From: Saccharina japonica
Taxonomy: Eukaryota > Sar > Phaeophyceae > Laminariales > Laminariaceae
NCBI GenBank assembly: GCA_008828725.1
Contig: MEHQ01001083.1
Coordinates: 229,606 to 293,605 of the forward strand
Reading direction: 5' to 3'
Length of the DNA: 64,000 nucleotides
Shown: piece by piece, positions 22,661-36,100 of the stretch
How the letters are laid out: each line of letters starts with the position of its first letter
How positions within the stretch are numbered: the first letter of the stretch is position 1
Position numbers and translations under genes: made by a program
The notes under the pieces: model-generated
The model's database searches: none
Told to the model about the DNA's origin: nothing
What the model saw: the letters and a program-made list of their open reading frames with translations, nothing else

Positions 22661-25600
22661 ATGGAGAACAACGAGCGGCTCAATCAAGACGATGGGACGC
22701 CTCGGGTGCGCCTGGTCGAGCCAAGGTGAGTGATCTACGCAGCTAGAGGGGTTGTGTTTGGGGTAAGTACCAGTAGTAGTAGGTGCAGATGTCGTTGCAA
22801 CGTAGGTTGGGTGCTGGACGTCGATTTAGACTTGTTGTCCCCCCCTGCTGTTCGAATATTTTGGTGGTACATCGGCGCACGTATACGGCCGGGTGTGCAG
22901 CTCGACTCTTGTCTCGCAGGCAACGGGCAAGGAGCACTGAATAGTGCTGAGGGCAGAGGGTATCTACAGCAGCAGCAGTCTATCCAACGTCGACGATGCT
23001 CAGTAGCAGGCATAGATTCGATGCACTTCCCGATGTCGCAGGGCTGGGTTATATGGCAGTGCGTTCTGTTGTTATCGCGTCAGCTTACGGCTGTGCCGTT
23101 GGAAACCAGTGCACTGCTTGGCTGCAACCCACCGGTGGCGGGACAGCAGTATCCTGGATCCTGTTTTTTTGGAAAATGTCGGTTGGATCAAGGTTGGATC
23201 CAAGCTAAAGAGACGATCATATAATTCGACCATCGCTTGAACGAGAGCCCGATGGTGCACTGACACCGACAACGCATGGTATACATACGTACGTAACCCG
23301 TATATACGAGTACATATGATTGCACGCGCGATCAAAGTATCACACTCAGCTTGCAAATATGAGTTTTTGCGTCAATTCTCGATACCACAGCAGTTTTTGG
23401 CGTCGTCAGTCACACTTTACGTACGTAGAACACTAAAACTAGAATAGTAGTCTGGGCTGCAGTCCGTCGCAGGCCTAAAGTGCTGTCTCCTAACTCCTAA
23501 CATCTCTGCTGGCTGATGATGCACTGCTGCACCATCGAACAACTCAGCATCGAGTCCGATACAATCGTAGTTCGTGCACGTGACGCTAGGGCGATGTCTA
23601 CGTATATACTGCAGTCGCGACGCCGCATTAGAATCAGCAGTGGCTCTTGTGCTATTGCTGCTCGCAGCGCTGAAGCTCGAGCGCGTGCGGCTCTACATCA
23701 GCGAAACGGTAAGTACGAGTTTGTACAAGGCTCAGAGACCATGGACCACCTTGTATGCGTGTCTGCCCCCTGAATAATTCGGAATACGGCAAAATACGGG
23801 GCAGACTTCTCTTTAAGCCAAAGGGGGCACCTTAAGCCGCTTTGTGGGTTCGTTGTGATGTGGATGCCGGAACCGCTTACACAACTTGGAATGGCCAACA
23901 AAGGACCGCGAGAACGTTCAACACGCCTTTGGCAGGAGTTGCTACAGTCTGATAGGCGTTGTCTCAGAGGGTGTTTCGATTTTCAACACGTTGATAGCAA
24001 CGAACTCGTGTTGCACCCATCAAAGTGTTACACGTGCGGGGGATTGAAGCTGCTGTGGTGTCCCGAGCGCACGAGCCTTTATGCCCGCGCCCACGATGAC
24101 ACACCTCGGATAGATAATCGCTTCCCACTTACATGATCTAGATATTTCAGGGAAGATGTTTTCCTGGTATGCATGATCTAGTCATGTTGCCGGGAAGGAA
24201 GCAGTGTATTCTGCACGATCTGACGTATATTTAGGTCGGCTGTGTACCATACAGATCCTGCACAGCACCTCAGAACGGCAGGTTAGGACCTAGTAGATGA
24301 TCTACCTGTAGATGATCTATCTGCAGATGATCCGTCCGTCCGACGTGTGCACGTTTGGCGCCTATGGTTCTTTTGCCAGTAGTCTGGCGATAATACGTTT
24401 GGAGTTTCGACTTTTCGATGCTTTGTCTCTTCGTGCGCTTCAATGCCTCTGGCAGCATGCCATCTCTCGCCTTCGGCAGTATCGCATCTCGCACGACCGT
24501 GCGTTGCGGCAGGGCCTATTGTCAGTACTACTGCCTGTGCCATACGTACCATACAAACAGGAAAAGCTGGCACGAGTATGTCTACTGTAGGCTTAGCCCC
24601 GTGGGAATATTTGGTGGCGAAATGGCTGGTGTCTGGGGCTGGCTTCTTCGCCCAACACCTGGACGGCACGTTCCCGTTGCTGTCGACTACTCGTTCGACT
24701 CTGTATACCAAATCTACATATGTACCTATCCTTTTGTTTTGTTTTGTTTTACGTCCAACAAACCTCGTCAAGTTCTTTGTTCGGAATTGCTTCCACCGCG
24801 GTGTACCCTCGTCGCTTTTTCAGCACCTTGCCCGAGGTGGATTATCAAGACGCACATACACAGGACGAGAGAGGGAAGAGGTGTGTAGGAATGTGCTTGA
24901 GATTTTTGTTTGGTCGGCAGTGACTGAGACCGGACAATGCTAACACTACTGCATACACCCCCCGCTGACCTTGAATCGTTGGCGTGTGCCCTCCAGGTTT
25001 GGAGGCCACAGCAGTCACTGCTGTAATTCGTAGGCTGTGTGTGCCGGAGTTGGAAATATTGAATTCGCCATCGCACTGTTTTTGTTGAGTAGCTCAAACA
25101 TCGTTCAGGCAAAATGTGCAATGTTTAATATTTGACGGACGAGTCTTTTGTCTATCGCCAGTGTGGTAGAAATCGAGTTTAGAAGGCTTAATTCGAGCGT
25201 AGCATTTGTTGTGCAACCTTTTTAAAGTCTACTTTCCACCTACATCAGGGTGCTGGGTTTCCACGTTTCCATGGCGTCCTCCTCTCAACACGCTCGTGGT
25301 ACGCAACACTCTGGTTTGTCCACGGCGGTGTTTAACCACATCAGCACTGTTTGCAGGGAATGGCTTCCTCCGTGGGCGTTGACGTTGTGTGGGCGTTTTG
25401 CTTGTTGTCCTGGCACTATGTTTCTCCCCTGCGTCGCACAGTCCCCCCGCCATATTTTTGCGCGATTGGCGAGGTGGTAGCAGCAGTCGTGTGCGTACCG
25501 TATCACGCGGGTGATACCATAGCACACTCCTTGGGGATGGATTTCGGAGCCGATTTCCTCGCAAACGAGGGGGGTGCGTCCACACGACAAAAGGCGCGGC

Positions 25601-26231
25601 GTTGGGAAGGTCTCGTCGAGACACCGTATTTCCATAGGATCGTCTCTTGGCATTTTGCACTTTCGCTGTGTTGATTGTCGAGAACAGTCGGCTGAAAAGT
25701 AGCAAATTCGCCCTAGGGGATGTGTTATCTCATCACCCGGGTGTGATAGGATAGTATACTAATAGTACGTACGTATTACGGAGGACCATAGTAAACACTA
25801 CAGTAGTAAATAGGACCATATATTGTTAGTAAAAATAGTTCAATAGATAGGTTTTTGTGTGTACCGTAGGTCCTATTTACTAGTGTTTACTACATTAGCC
25901 CACCCCGTAATAGTACTAATAGTATCACCCGTGTGGTACGGTGGGTATCACCCGTGTGGTAAGGTGGGAGCCTCGCGCGTGTGTGTGTTCTCTGGACCCA
26001 GAACAAGCTGTCTTGTCTCCTAATAATTACAGGTACAGCACTACTTATGTAGCACTTTGCCCATTGCTTTGCGTCGCTGTAATACTCTGTCCATTGCTTT
26101 TGCCTCGCGGCCGCCCTCCACCGGCCTTGGCCCTGCCCCCTTGCTCCAGAGTCCTGGGTGAGATGAAGCGCGACGAAGAGTTCTGGGCCATGCGCGCTGG
26201 CGTGCGGGAGAGGGTCGCCTGCGCCGAGTGA
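22661..26231 (+). CDS. Possible small gene, fragments only
   Basis: I do not recognise the product. A start codon at 22661 opens MENNERLNQDDGTPRVRLVE and ends at a good donor (CCAAG/GTGAGT, about 22724). A phase-compatible exon at 23615-23708 encodes an aliphatic segment (ALVLLLLAALKLERVRLY) and ends at GTAAGT. A terminal-looking exon near 26146-26231 encodes VLGEMKRDEEFWAMRAGVRE and ends with TGA. Connecting exons, if any, between 23709 and 26145 were not found, so membership of the last exon is a guess from order and strand. Confidence 0.35.
24120..24345 (-). repeat. Dispersed AGATCAT-rich repeat, copy 3
   Basis: In reverse orientation it carries ACATGATCTAGATATT, a CCTGGTATGCATGATCTAG segment, ACAGATCCTGCACAGCACCT, and TAGATGATCTACCTG/CTGCAGATGATCC near its right end. 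The end section also appears at 52230-52270 and about 58610-58675. Confidence 0.6.
25774..25911. mobile_element. MITE family A, copy 2
   Basis: Terminal inverted repeats of about 43 bp begin ATTACGGAGGACCATAGTAA and end in the complementary form CCCCGTAAT. The internal TATTGTTAGTAAAAATAG matches the centre of the copy at 2407-2505 in reverse complement. AGTAC-type bases flank both ends, possibly a target duplication. Confidence 0.75.
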
Positions 26232-26712
26232 GACAGCTGTTGATGGAGTATTCGCAATGTAGCAACAACTCAAGTATAGTCAAAGTATGAGTTGTTGGAG
26301 TATTCGTTGTGCGAGAGCAGACTAACTCAATGTGGTGTTTTGTATTTGGCTTTTATTTTTATAGGTGATGTAGTATATAGGATATTAAATTGCGCATGCA
26401 AGAAGATCGTACGTGTGTGCGCTGACCCAGTAGCATGGGGCGGTTGGGTAGGAGTTTTTTGCGCGCCCCAAGCTCGTTGCTATTTACACGAATATTGGTG
26501 TGTCTGCCTTATGTACGTCCGTCGTAATGCACTTGCCGTTTAATACTATTAATAGTATATTACATTGTCCGCGACCAAGGACATTACATGTTGAATGCCG
26601 ATTTTTTCATGTAGTTAAGCTTCTTGCAAGGAGGGCACTGTTTTCGGTTCGACTGGTATTCAAGTGCGCATGTATGGTGCCTAAGCTTCCACAAATTGCC
26701 GCCGTTGCCTAC

Positions 26713-26758
26713 TGTCGTGAGACACCACTTTTGTCGTGAGACACTACTGTCGTGAGAC
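26713..26758. repeat. GTCGTGAGACAC tandem motif, 3 copies
   Basis: TGTCGTGAGACACCAC, TGTCGTGAGACACTAC and TGTCGTGAGACGC follow one another at 15-17-bp spacing in intergenic DNA. Confidence 0.7.
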
Positions 26759-27084
26759 GCGCTCTCCACGCGTACTCCATTGACCCTTTTCCCGCTGCTA
26801 ATATGGTCCCAGTCTAATTCCGACAACGTAGTTTGTGCCCTAAGATGAGGATGAAGACTTGTGGGGGTTGCGGCATTGTTGTTTGCGGCATGTGCTTATG
26901 GTGTGGGGGTATGTAGTCCCAAAGCGGCGAGAGTGGAATGTTCCCACGCAAGAAACATTGAGTGTCCACCCTATCCGGCGACCTCGCTTCGCGGGGAGAG
27001 GGAGAACCCACACGCAGAGACCCACGTCATCAAGAAGAACACATTTCATCATTATCACGGGGCGGGTCATGTCTCGCGGGTCGG

Positions 27085-27235
27085 ATCAGGCCGAGTCAGG
27101 TAAGGGTGACCGGACTCAACCCGTGAGAGTTTTAAACCTCCTGGTCCAACCCGACCCGATCCGACCCGACCCGATCCAACCTAGCCCGTGAGGTTTCGAA
27201 AACCTCCTGACCCGGCCCGCGGGTCGGGTTGTGAC
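27085..27235. repeat. GACCC/GATCC pentamer-rich tract with internal inverted symmetry
   Basis: ACCCGACCCGATCCGACCC units are bracketed by two AAACCTCCTG segments and followed by GCCCGCGGGTCGGGTT, which reads as the reverse complement of the pentamers. It can fold on itself. It lies shortly upstream of the TBC1D19-like gene. Confidence 0.55.
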
Positions 27236-27374
27236 CCATGAAGAGCCCTGAATACGACATAGGAAAGACTCCGCCGTTGCCCAACAAACGCACAGCCGAT
27301 GTTCCGACCCGTGGAGAAATGCTGAGAACACCCCCCCCTCTCCCCTCCCCCGCCCCGCGCATTTGGAAGGCCTC

Positions 27375-30140
27375 GGGATCGAGACACCGAGAAAGCGGTG
27401 GTGTGTGCCATGGATGAGCTCGGGTATCGCGACGAGGTGCGTTGTGGATAGGACTACTCGTATGATATTCGAGGTTGTCGATTGAGGAGCGCTTGCAGCT
27501 CCGATGTCGAGGTTGAAAGTCGCAAGCTTGTGCGCACGAATGAAGCATCCTTCCTTACTTCACACCCCGGCGCACTTTCTGCTCAAGGTCGGTCTCGGCA
27601 TCGCGTGTCCTGGCTAGTCCCGGTGCACACGACCGTGCCGCTGTTTCGTGTCGTCGCTGTGGGCATTCGTTCCTGTCTCACACCGCCCCCCACCCGCGTT
27701 CTCCCTCACTCTAGGCTGTGCTTCCATCCTCCCTCACGATAGGCTAGCGCGCATGGCCTCCATGCGAGTAACTATTCCGTATGTACTGTATACGAATATA
27801 TATTCTTCAATGTAACCGTTAATAGTATGGGTGTGATCCTAACCTTTTATCCGTTTCAACTCGATCATAGTGTAGCGACCTTAAATATGTCAGACTACAG
27901 TAAGTCTGATAAACCGTCTAGTGGGAAATCGCAGCGATATCATACCGGAATCATGCTGTGTGCCGGTCGAAAATTTACCTCCTTGCCTTGTAGGTCACAC
28001 GCCTTACCTCAGCAGCCCGGGATGCTTGGTGTGGCCGCGATATTGTTCGTATTCACCATTCGTTTTCCACATATTTCCCGTCCCAAGCCCCAAATTGGTT
28101 AACCATGGGCAAATATAGCGGTTTCCGCACCAGCCTCACGGTATACAAAAGTCCTCGGCTAAATACCGCCAACGTCTACTGCGAAACGTACCAGCCGTAT
28201 CGTGAACAAGAACAAAAAATCACCAAAAAACTAAAAATGAGATGAAATCAGGGCGCAGAGAGGCTCGATCTCACGTCCTCAGTAGCTACTGCACTGTGCC
28301 TACATATTATAAGTATTGTACACTCTATTACTAGTGCTGACCTTTTAGCAGTGGGTATAGGGAGGTTTCCGCAAATACGGCGGTTTCCGTAACTGCCTCA
28401 CTGTTTTGTCCCCGGCCGTTGCTCGCTCGCACGCGCGCGTAGCTCCGGAACGCCGCCCACGGCATGCACGCGAGGGGGATAAGGCGGCAGATGGCGGGCC
28501 TGGGATCGCTTCCGGTGGAGCTGAGGCGTCTCTACCCTGAGGCAAGTTCGGGCGAGGGGTTAGAGGGTTCAGCCCTACAGCACGCGGCAGCGCTGAAGAA
28601 AAGGAGAGAGTTTGACTGGTTTGACTGTGATTGTTGCACGAAGCGTACGAAGTGAACCTGTTTTTTGTCCAGACCAGTCCGCAAGGACCCCGGCTGGAAA
28701 CATACAGCGGTGCCTGGCTCTTGTGATGGTGCAAACAAAGGTAGCCTCTTGTTTTCGCGGGAGGTTCGGTGCTTTCTCCGGACCCGACCGACTCGTGGCG
28801 ATCGAGGCCGCTCGAGCACAGGCAATCGCGGTTACCGGAACTATTTGCGTGGCCCACTTGTGTCGTGTGACCCGTCCTCTACGACATCAGCGTGTTTAGC
28901 GATCGTAGGGTACTCAGGCAACTTGCACCCCTGGACTAAACCAGGCGGAACCGGGAGTCGCTGCAACGGGGACATCAGAGAGGGGTGCGACCGGCTACTT
29001 ACGCGGGCGCTCGTGGTGTTTCGTTCAGCCAGCCACAGACAGCACCCGATTATTACCCCCCCATCTCATTGAAGCTGTCATCCATGTGCAAGTCCGCCTC
29101 ACAAATGGTTCTTAGTAGGATGCAGCTCACCCTTCATGCGACTCGCCGAACACCTCACGGCGCTTCGCGCTTGGTGCTAGCAATGTCTGCCTGGTCGGTG
29201 ACAACCCGTAATGCTCCGTCCCGGCGTTGTAGGGATGCGAGGGTCTATCGTCATACGACTACGATCATGCATGAAAATGAAGTACACCCCCCTGCCCCAT
29301 CCCCGCCCCGCTCCGCCCCCTCCCGACGCGCAACCCCCCAAAAAACAAACGCGTCCGCTTGCTCCACAGCTCTATCCTCCCTCGCCACCACCACCATCTC
29401 GTGCGGCGGCGGCGGTCGCCGGCGCTAGCTCCAGCGCCACGGCCCCCTCCCAATCCCGGACGCGACAAGACTTCCCCGACCCCGAGCCCCTGGAACACGT
29501 GCGAAAGGCGTGCGTCACGTGGAGGGCCAACGTTGCCAACGAGCTCCGCGCTCTGGCGGCGGAGAACGGAGGGAGGCTTTCTCGACCGCGGGGAGGGGGC
29601 GCGGCAGCCGGGGCGGTGGATGGCGGCGGTGGCGGCGGTGGGCGATCGGGTTGGGGGGACACTGGGGGAGGAAAGGATGGTGACGGGCGCCAAGCAGCGC
29701 CTGGTGAGAAAATATGCTATGTAGGTGTCACTGCGATTCGATCCCTTGGCTAACCGCCGCCCCCCCCCCCTGCGCTAGAACTAATATAGTTTGGCCAAAA
29801 GACGGCCTTGACATGCCCAAAAAGACCGCTCCTGCGCTGGAGCTTGGAGACGCTCCGCTTAAGGCGCGCGGCGTTGGTGGTGCGCCACGGCGATTTGAGC
29901 CCCGTTTTTGCTGCGCAGCCCCCCATCTCTCGTTAGCCCGTTCAAAACTGCACCCTCGACAAATGACTTGGACTTAGTGTGGGACTGTTTGGGCAGTAGG
30001 AAAAAGGGCTGAAATTCTCGACTTATTCCGCTCATGTGACTTTTGTTTTCTGTGCCTCGTCGGCGGCAACAGCCTGGCCAAGAGTATCACGGTGTCGACA
30101 GCTTGTAGCGCGTGGGTATTTACGTATGTATGTATGTATG

Positions 30141-30171
<31 letters not shown>

Positions 30172-33100
30172 TGTATTTTGTGTACATTGTATGTATGTAT
30201 GTATTATGTATCGTATTTATGTATGTTAATGTAATGTATTTATTATGATATGTATGTTGTATGTTATGTATGTTATGTATGTGTTGTATGTTGTATGTCT
30301 GTTATATGTGTAGCTATGATTATGTATGTATGTATGTATGTATGCATTTATGTATGTGTGTATGAGTCGTGCGCGTCTGGGTTAGTTACGATACAAATTC
30401 CATTCAATACATGGTGCATATTCCCGTGAAAAACATACCCAGTACATATGATGCGTAGTGCGTACCCACATTCCTGCGAAAAACCCGGCACCCGATTGAC
30501 ACCTTCACAAACTTACGATACAATGCCGAAAAAGTAATTAATTCACACANACATATAGTTATCATAACCAAATGTGGCGAACATACGTAGGGGAATGCAC
30601 GGGTTTTGGATTCATCGTGGTTTCTGAGCACTATAAGTACTATAAGCCCCTGTAACAATTCAAGACGTCAATTAGTTTCCACATAATNGGGAGACGATAA
30701 GTCGACAACATTGTGCCGACAACATTGTTTGCAGCAGGCGGCAACGATAATGGCAGAGATCGGAATGAGAGCGGCGTCGATGGCGGCGGTGGNGGCGGCG
30801 GCACGGGTGGCTTCTTGTTTGACTCGGCCGACCTCTTGGATGCCGTGAGCGCGATACGCTCTCCGAACAGATCCGACTTTCTGCCCATCGAAGGAGACTG
30901 GGGCATGGTGCACGTGAGCGAAGGCGTCAGTCCAATAAAAGATGCTCTGCTCTTTTTTGTTTCTTGCGAAAAACGTCTCCTGCATTGTAGTGCAGGTGCA
31001 GCTCCCGCAGTGCACGTGCAGCATTCATATCGCCTGTTTTCCCGGCCGAGCGCCACGCCGTGACACCAACCGTCTCGCTTACTATAGCAGCATTTGCTCG
31101 GAAATTTCTGTAGTGCAGGTGCAGTCTAAGTATTCATATAATTTTGTTTTACTGGACGAGAACCGCCCCTGTGACGCCATCCATCTCATATAATGGCTTT
31201 TTATGTTAAGTTTTTTTGGCGGTTAGATGGTTCATGGTGGAAAGGCTCCTCCCCTGCTCCTCCTCGCTCTTTATTTGCCATATTTCTGTCGCAAACGGCA
31301 TCCCTGAAGACTCTCGCGTCCATCCGCGACTCGGTGCTCAACGTAGGGCAAACTCGGGCCGCCATTAGCTGCGCCGACGAAGGACAAGCCGCGGCTGCAG
31401 CGCGGAGACAGGGCCATTCGGGCGGTGTGTGAGGCCGAGGGCGGTACCTCGCCCTGTGCCTTTACCGGCAGACGCCTCAAACTGCTGCCGCTGTGGTAGA
31501 CTAAACTCACATGCCACAGGCGATCACTGCTACTGCTGTTGACCGTTTTCCCGAAAAAGCACCGGAGGGTAACCTCTTTCGTGGTTTATGACTAATTTTT
31601 TCCTCGGCAGCCGTATCTCTGTGTCCGCTCGCTGCACCGGCCCCTTCTTATTTTTTTGAATGCTCCGTTTTTATTTCGTGGCTATGCGTGGTCACCGTGC
31701 GTGCATGTGCTTGCCGTGGATGCCGCGGCGTTGAAACGATACAGGTGCAGCTTCGAGCGCGGACCTTGGCAGAACTTCAGCACTCGTACCGAGAATTGTC
31801 GCCGGAGTTGCACCAAGCCGGGATTGATGACCGAGGGGGGTTCGGGGAGGACAGGTACGGTACTTCCGACGCCATTTCTGTGTCGATGATACTTTTTCGC
31901 TGGGCCCTCCACTCTCGTATTTTTGAGCGCTATATCCCACAAGAACTGCCATAAGGTCTACCAGTTTGTTGTTTTCGAGTGGCACGGTACGGTCTACGAT
32001 CTACTGAGAAAAAAAACAAGGAATTGCATGTGTCCCTCTTTCATAGATGAAGGCGGCTGATTTACACCTGTTGGTTGCACGAGAGGTCTTGGAGAGCCTC
32101 CACAGAGCGAACCNCGCTCTCCTTTGCCGGCTCTCGCCCCATGCGACCACTGCTCCACCCCTCCCCCTCAAAAGAACTTCCAGGCGGGTTGTCCTGCGTT
32201 TTTTTGTCCCGCCTCTCTGAANGCACTAANTTGATACTAAATATATCAACTGTGACGCCTCGTGTAGAATCGGGANGCACTGGTTTCCCTACTTTGTTTG
32301 TGTTTTGCGCGAGAGATTGATACTAAATATATCAACTGTGACACCTCGCGTAGAATCGGGAGGCACTGGTTTCCCTACTTTGCTTGTGTTTTGCGCGAGA
32401 GTATCTATGCCTCCGCCGGGTGGTCACTCGGAGTCTGCGTGCGCCGCGAGCTGCCGAACGCGCAGACCTTTTGGACGGGATCATCTTGGTCCGCGAGCAA
32501 AGCGGTGCCTCGTTGCTCGGAAACCACTATCTTGGTGGCTCGAAGGGGTCGGGAGGGGTGGGGGGGCATCGACAAGCGCGAACAAACACGGCGGCCCTTT
32601 TTTCGTCACGCCGAAAAAAGCGTGGCATTCATAGCGAGTTTGTTCGTCTTGTGGTCGCGGAAGCGGATCGTCGAGGTGTTTTCGGTTCGAATGGAACGAA
32701 CCCTCTCGGCATGCTTGCGGGATGCAAGCCAGTTTTTTTCATTTCATTAGCCACGGGTTTTTGTTGAATGTTCAAAAAGCGTCCTCATGCTTCGGGGATT
32801 GGGGATCGGATAGTGCCAGAAGCGTCCTCGATTTCATTTGCTCACACAAGCGTTCTTGATTCTATCACCCTCGAGACCATGACCGTTGCTGGCATGCCGC
32901 GTGCTGTGATGTGGTTTCCCGATTTTGTCGGTCCATTATGTGTCGGGATTCGACTTTCAACGGGCACGCTTCCGACCTTTCGGTTGGTGACGGCACAGCA
33001 GCAAAGACTTGGAGGACCAGAAACGCGAGGACCTCGAAGGCTCGAAGTCGCGACCCACGCCGAGCGGGTCGGGGGTTGCGTGCATGCATGCCTTGCAGCT

Positions 33101-36100
33101 CCCTGTGTGGTGTGGGTTTAGGTTGTTGCAGTCGTATTTTAACGTCGTACACCACCGCCCGGTGCTGTGCCGGCATTGTAGCGATGCAAGGGTCTATGGT
33201 CATACGACTACGGCCAAGCATGACATGAGTACCCCCCCCCCCCCTCCGCTACTGTACGATTCGCACTTTTGTTGGTAAGTATTGGAAACATAAATGAGGG
33301 AGGGCGGGATACAATCAATCACCATTTTTCTCCCTCCGTTTTTATGTGTTTTCTTCCTGAGGTAGTATTCCACTCCAAAGTTATTGAAACCTGTCCTGTG
33401 TCCATGGACTTGCGTTGTAGCCATGAGTTAATGCTAGAATAACAACCATCTCTACGGGGCCTCTGCTGTTGTTCCGGGCAGATTCACGACGGAAAGGTTG
33501 GCCCAGGGGCAGCAGGTTCTCAAGACGGGCTTTGCTCCCGAGGTGATGGAGTACGCTAAGAGAGGGGTCACCGACTCCCTCAGGCCGGCAGTGTGGAGGG
33601 CGATTCTGGGACTGCCAAAGGTACATACGCAGTAAAAGCGAGGCCGTGGAAAAGACCCGTGTGCTCATGAGCGCTACGTTGCAACACTGCTGCAGCGAAA
33701 CATACTGCTAGTATTGGGCGAGGGAAGGCCGGTGGCTGTGTGTCCTGCCCTGGGGACCGCATGTTTTAGAGGCGACGTGTGAGACACCCACGCGACAGGC
33801 TTGCTCCATTGCTTTTTTGTGGTGGTTCGAATTTTTCCCACGCGCGATAAAGTAGATGCATGTCATGAGCACGAACCTTGTTGAAGCCGGAATCCCATTA
33901 ATAAGCGTTGTACCGGGCCGCCACCGAGAGCTATTTCAAGACCACCGACAGTCTGGTGCACTCCTGTACAAAACGTGAGCCTAGACCCGCCGTTGAGAGT
34001 AAATGCGTGCGCCCACTGGTTCGACCGATAACCTCATCTTCCCCTTCTACTGGAATCGCCGCTGTCCCCGAAGCACGAAAACGAGCGATTGTAGTTGACC
34101 TCTGTTTTTTTCGCGTGTACGTGCCCCCCCCCCCACCTTTGTCGTCTCCGTGCTGGTGCGCGTTCCCGGAGGCGCTTAGCCGCCAGGATGTCGAGTACTT
34201 CCGCGGGCTGATGTCGGACGTCGACAGGACCATTCTCGTCACCGACGAGCTGTACGCCCTGGATGTGCAGTTCATTAGCGACGACGACAAGTACTTTCCT
34301 TTCGAGGTGCGCTACGGAGCACGACCCACAAAATACCCCCCCCCCGCACCCCCCCCCCCCCCTACCCCTATGCTCCGTCTTGCGAAGGATGCGTGGTCAA
34401 TGGTGTAAATGACTTAAGACAAGCAACACATAGTACGCCCCCCCCCCCCCCCTACCCTATGCTCCGTTCGAAGGGATACGTGTGTCCAAGCGGTCAAATG
34501 ATATTAAGGTAAGCAGCAAAATCAGTACGCCCCCTACGCCCACCCCCCATATTTTTTTGTAGGCGCAAGCGGCGCTGCAAGAAGTGCTGAAAGTTTCTTG
34601 TCCATTGCAACACATATCGTCGCGCTTTTCCCCTTGTATGTATGTATGTATGTATGTATGTATGTATGTATGTATGTATGTATGTATGTATGTATGTATG
34701 TATGTATGTATGTATGTATGTATGTATGTATGTATGTATGTATGTATGTATGTATGTATGTATGTATGTATGTATGTATGTATGTATGTATGTATGTATG
34801 TATGTATGTATGTATGTATGTATGTATGTATGTATGTATGTATGTATGTATGTATGTATGTATGTATGTATGTATGTATGTATGTATGTATGTATGTATG
34901 TATGTATGTATGTATGTATGTATGTATGTATGTATGTATGTATGTATGTATGTATGTATGTATGTATGTATGTATGTATGTATGTATGTATGTATGTATG
35001 TATGTATGTATGTATGTATGTATGTATGTATGTATGTATGTATGTATGTATGTATGTATGTATGTATGTATGTATGTATGTATGTATGTATGTATGTATG
35101 TATGTATGTATGTATGTATGTATGTATGTATGTATGTATGTATGTATGTATGTATGTATGTATGTATGTATGTATGTATGTATGTATGTATGTATGTATG
35201 TATGTATGTATGTATGTATGTATGTATGTATGTATGTATGTATGTATGTATGTATGTATGTATGTATGTATGTATGTATGTATGTATGTATGTATGTATG
35301 TATGTATGTATGTATGTATGTATGTATGTATGTATGTATGTATGTATGTATGTATGTATGTATGTATGTATGTATGTATGTATGTATGTATGTATGTATG
35401 TATGTATGTATGTATGTATGTATGTATGTATGTATGTATGTATGTATGTATGTATGTATGTATGTATGTATGTATGTATGTATGTATGTATGTATGTATG
35501 TATGTATGTCTGTATGTATGTATGTATGTATGTATGCATTTATGTATGTGTGTATGAGTCGTGCGCGTCTGGGTTAGTTACGATACAAATTCCATTCAAT
35601 ACATGGTGCATATTCCCGTGAAAAACATACCCAGTACATATGATGCGTAGTGCGTACCCACATTCCTGCGAAAAACCCGGCACCCGATTGACACCTTCAC
35701 AAACTTACGATACAATGCCGAAAAAGTAATTAATTCACACACACATATAGTTATCATAACCAAATGTGGCGAACATACGTAGGGGAATGCACGGGTTTTG
35801 GATTCATCGTGGTTTCTGAGCACTATAAGTACTATAAGCCCCTGTAACAATTCAAGACGTCAATTAGTTTCCACATAATGGGGAGACGATAAGTCGACAA
35901 CATTGTGCCGACAACATTGTTTGCAGCAGGCGGCAACGATAATGGCAGAGATCGGAATGAGAGCGGCGTCGATGGCGGCGGTGGTGGCGGCGGCACGGGT
36001 GGCTTCTTGTTTGACTCGGCCGACCTCTTGGATGCCGTGAGCGCGATACGCTCTCCGAACAGATCCGACTTTCTGCCCATCGAAGGAGACTGGGGCATGG

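Larger units (their letters stand above)
30366..34635 (+). repeat. Direct duplication of about 4.3 kb, copy 1 (contains seven N)
   Basis: It is near-identical to 35554-39809 at an offset of 5190-5192. All seven ambiguous bases of the window (30550, 30688, 30793, 32114, 32222, 32230, 32276) lie in this copy, and several mark one-base length differences from copy 2. The right end (about 34330-34635) differs from copy 2 by many small indels near C-runs, resembling uncorrected long-read sequence. It carries four TBC1D19 exons. Confidence 0.9.

Noticed and set aside
31193-31432. Open frame duplicated at 36385-36624 (SQTASLKTLASIRDSVLN)
   Set aside because: It lies between two TBC1D19 exons that join in phase. 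It is duplicated only because the whole block is.
32298-32767. Open frames of 127-150 codons, duplicated at 37488-37957
   Set aside because: They are intronic, overlap a tandem repeat, and have no homology or splice support.
34584-35621. Long open frames of 310-360 codons on both strands
   Set aside because: They are translations of the TATG microsatellite in different registers and have no gene structure.
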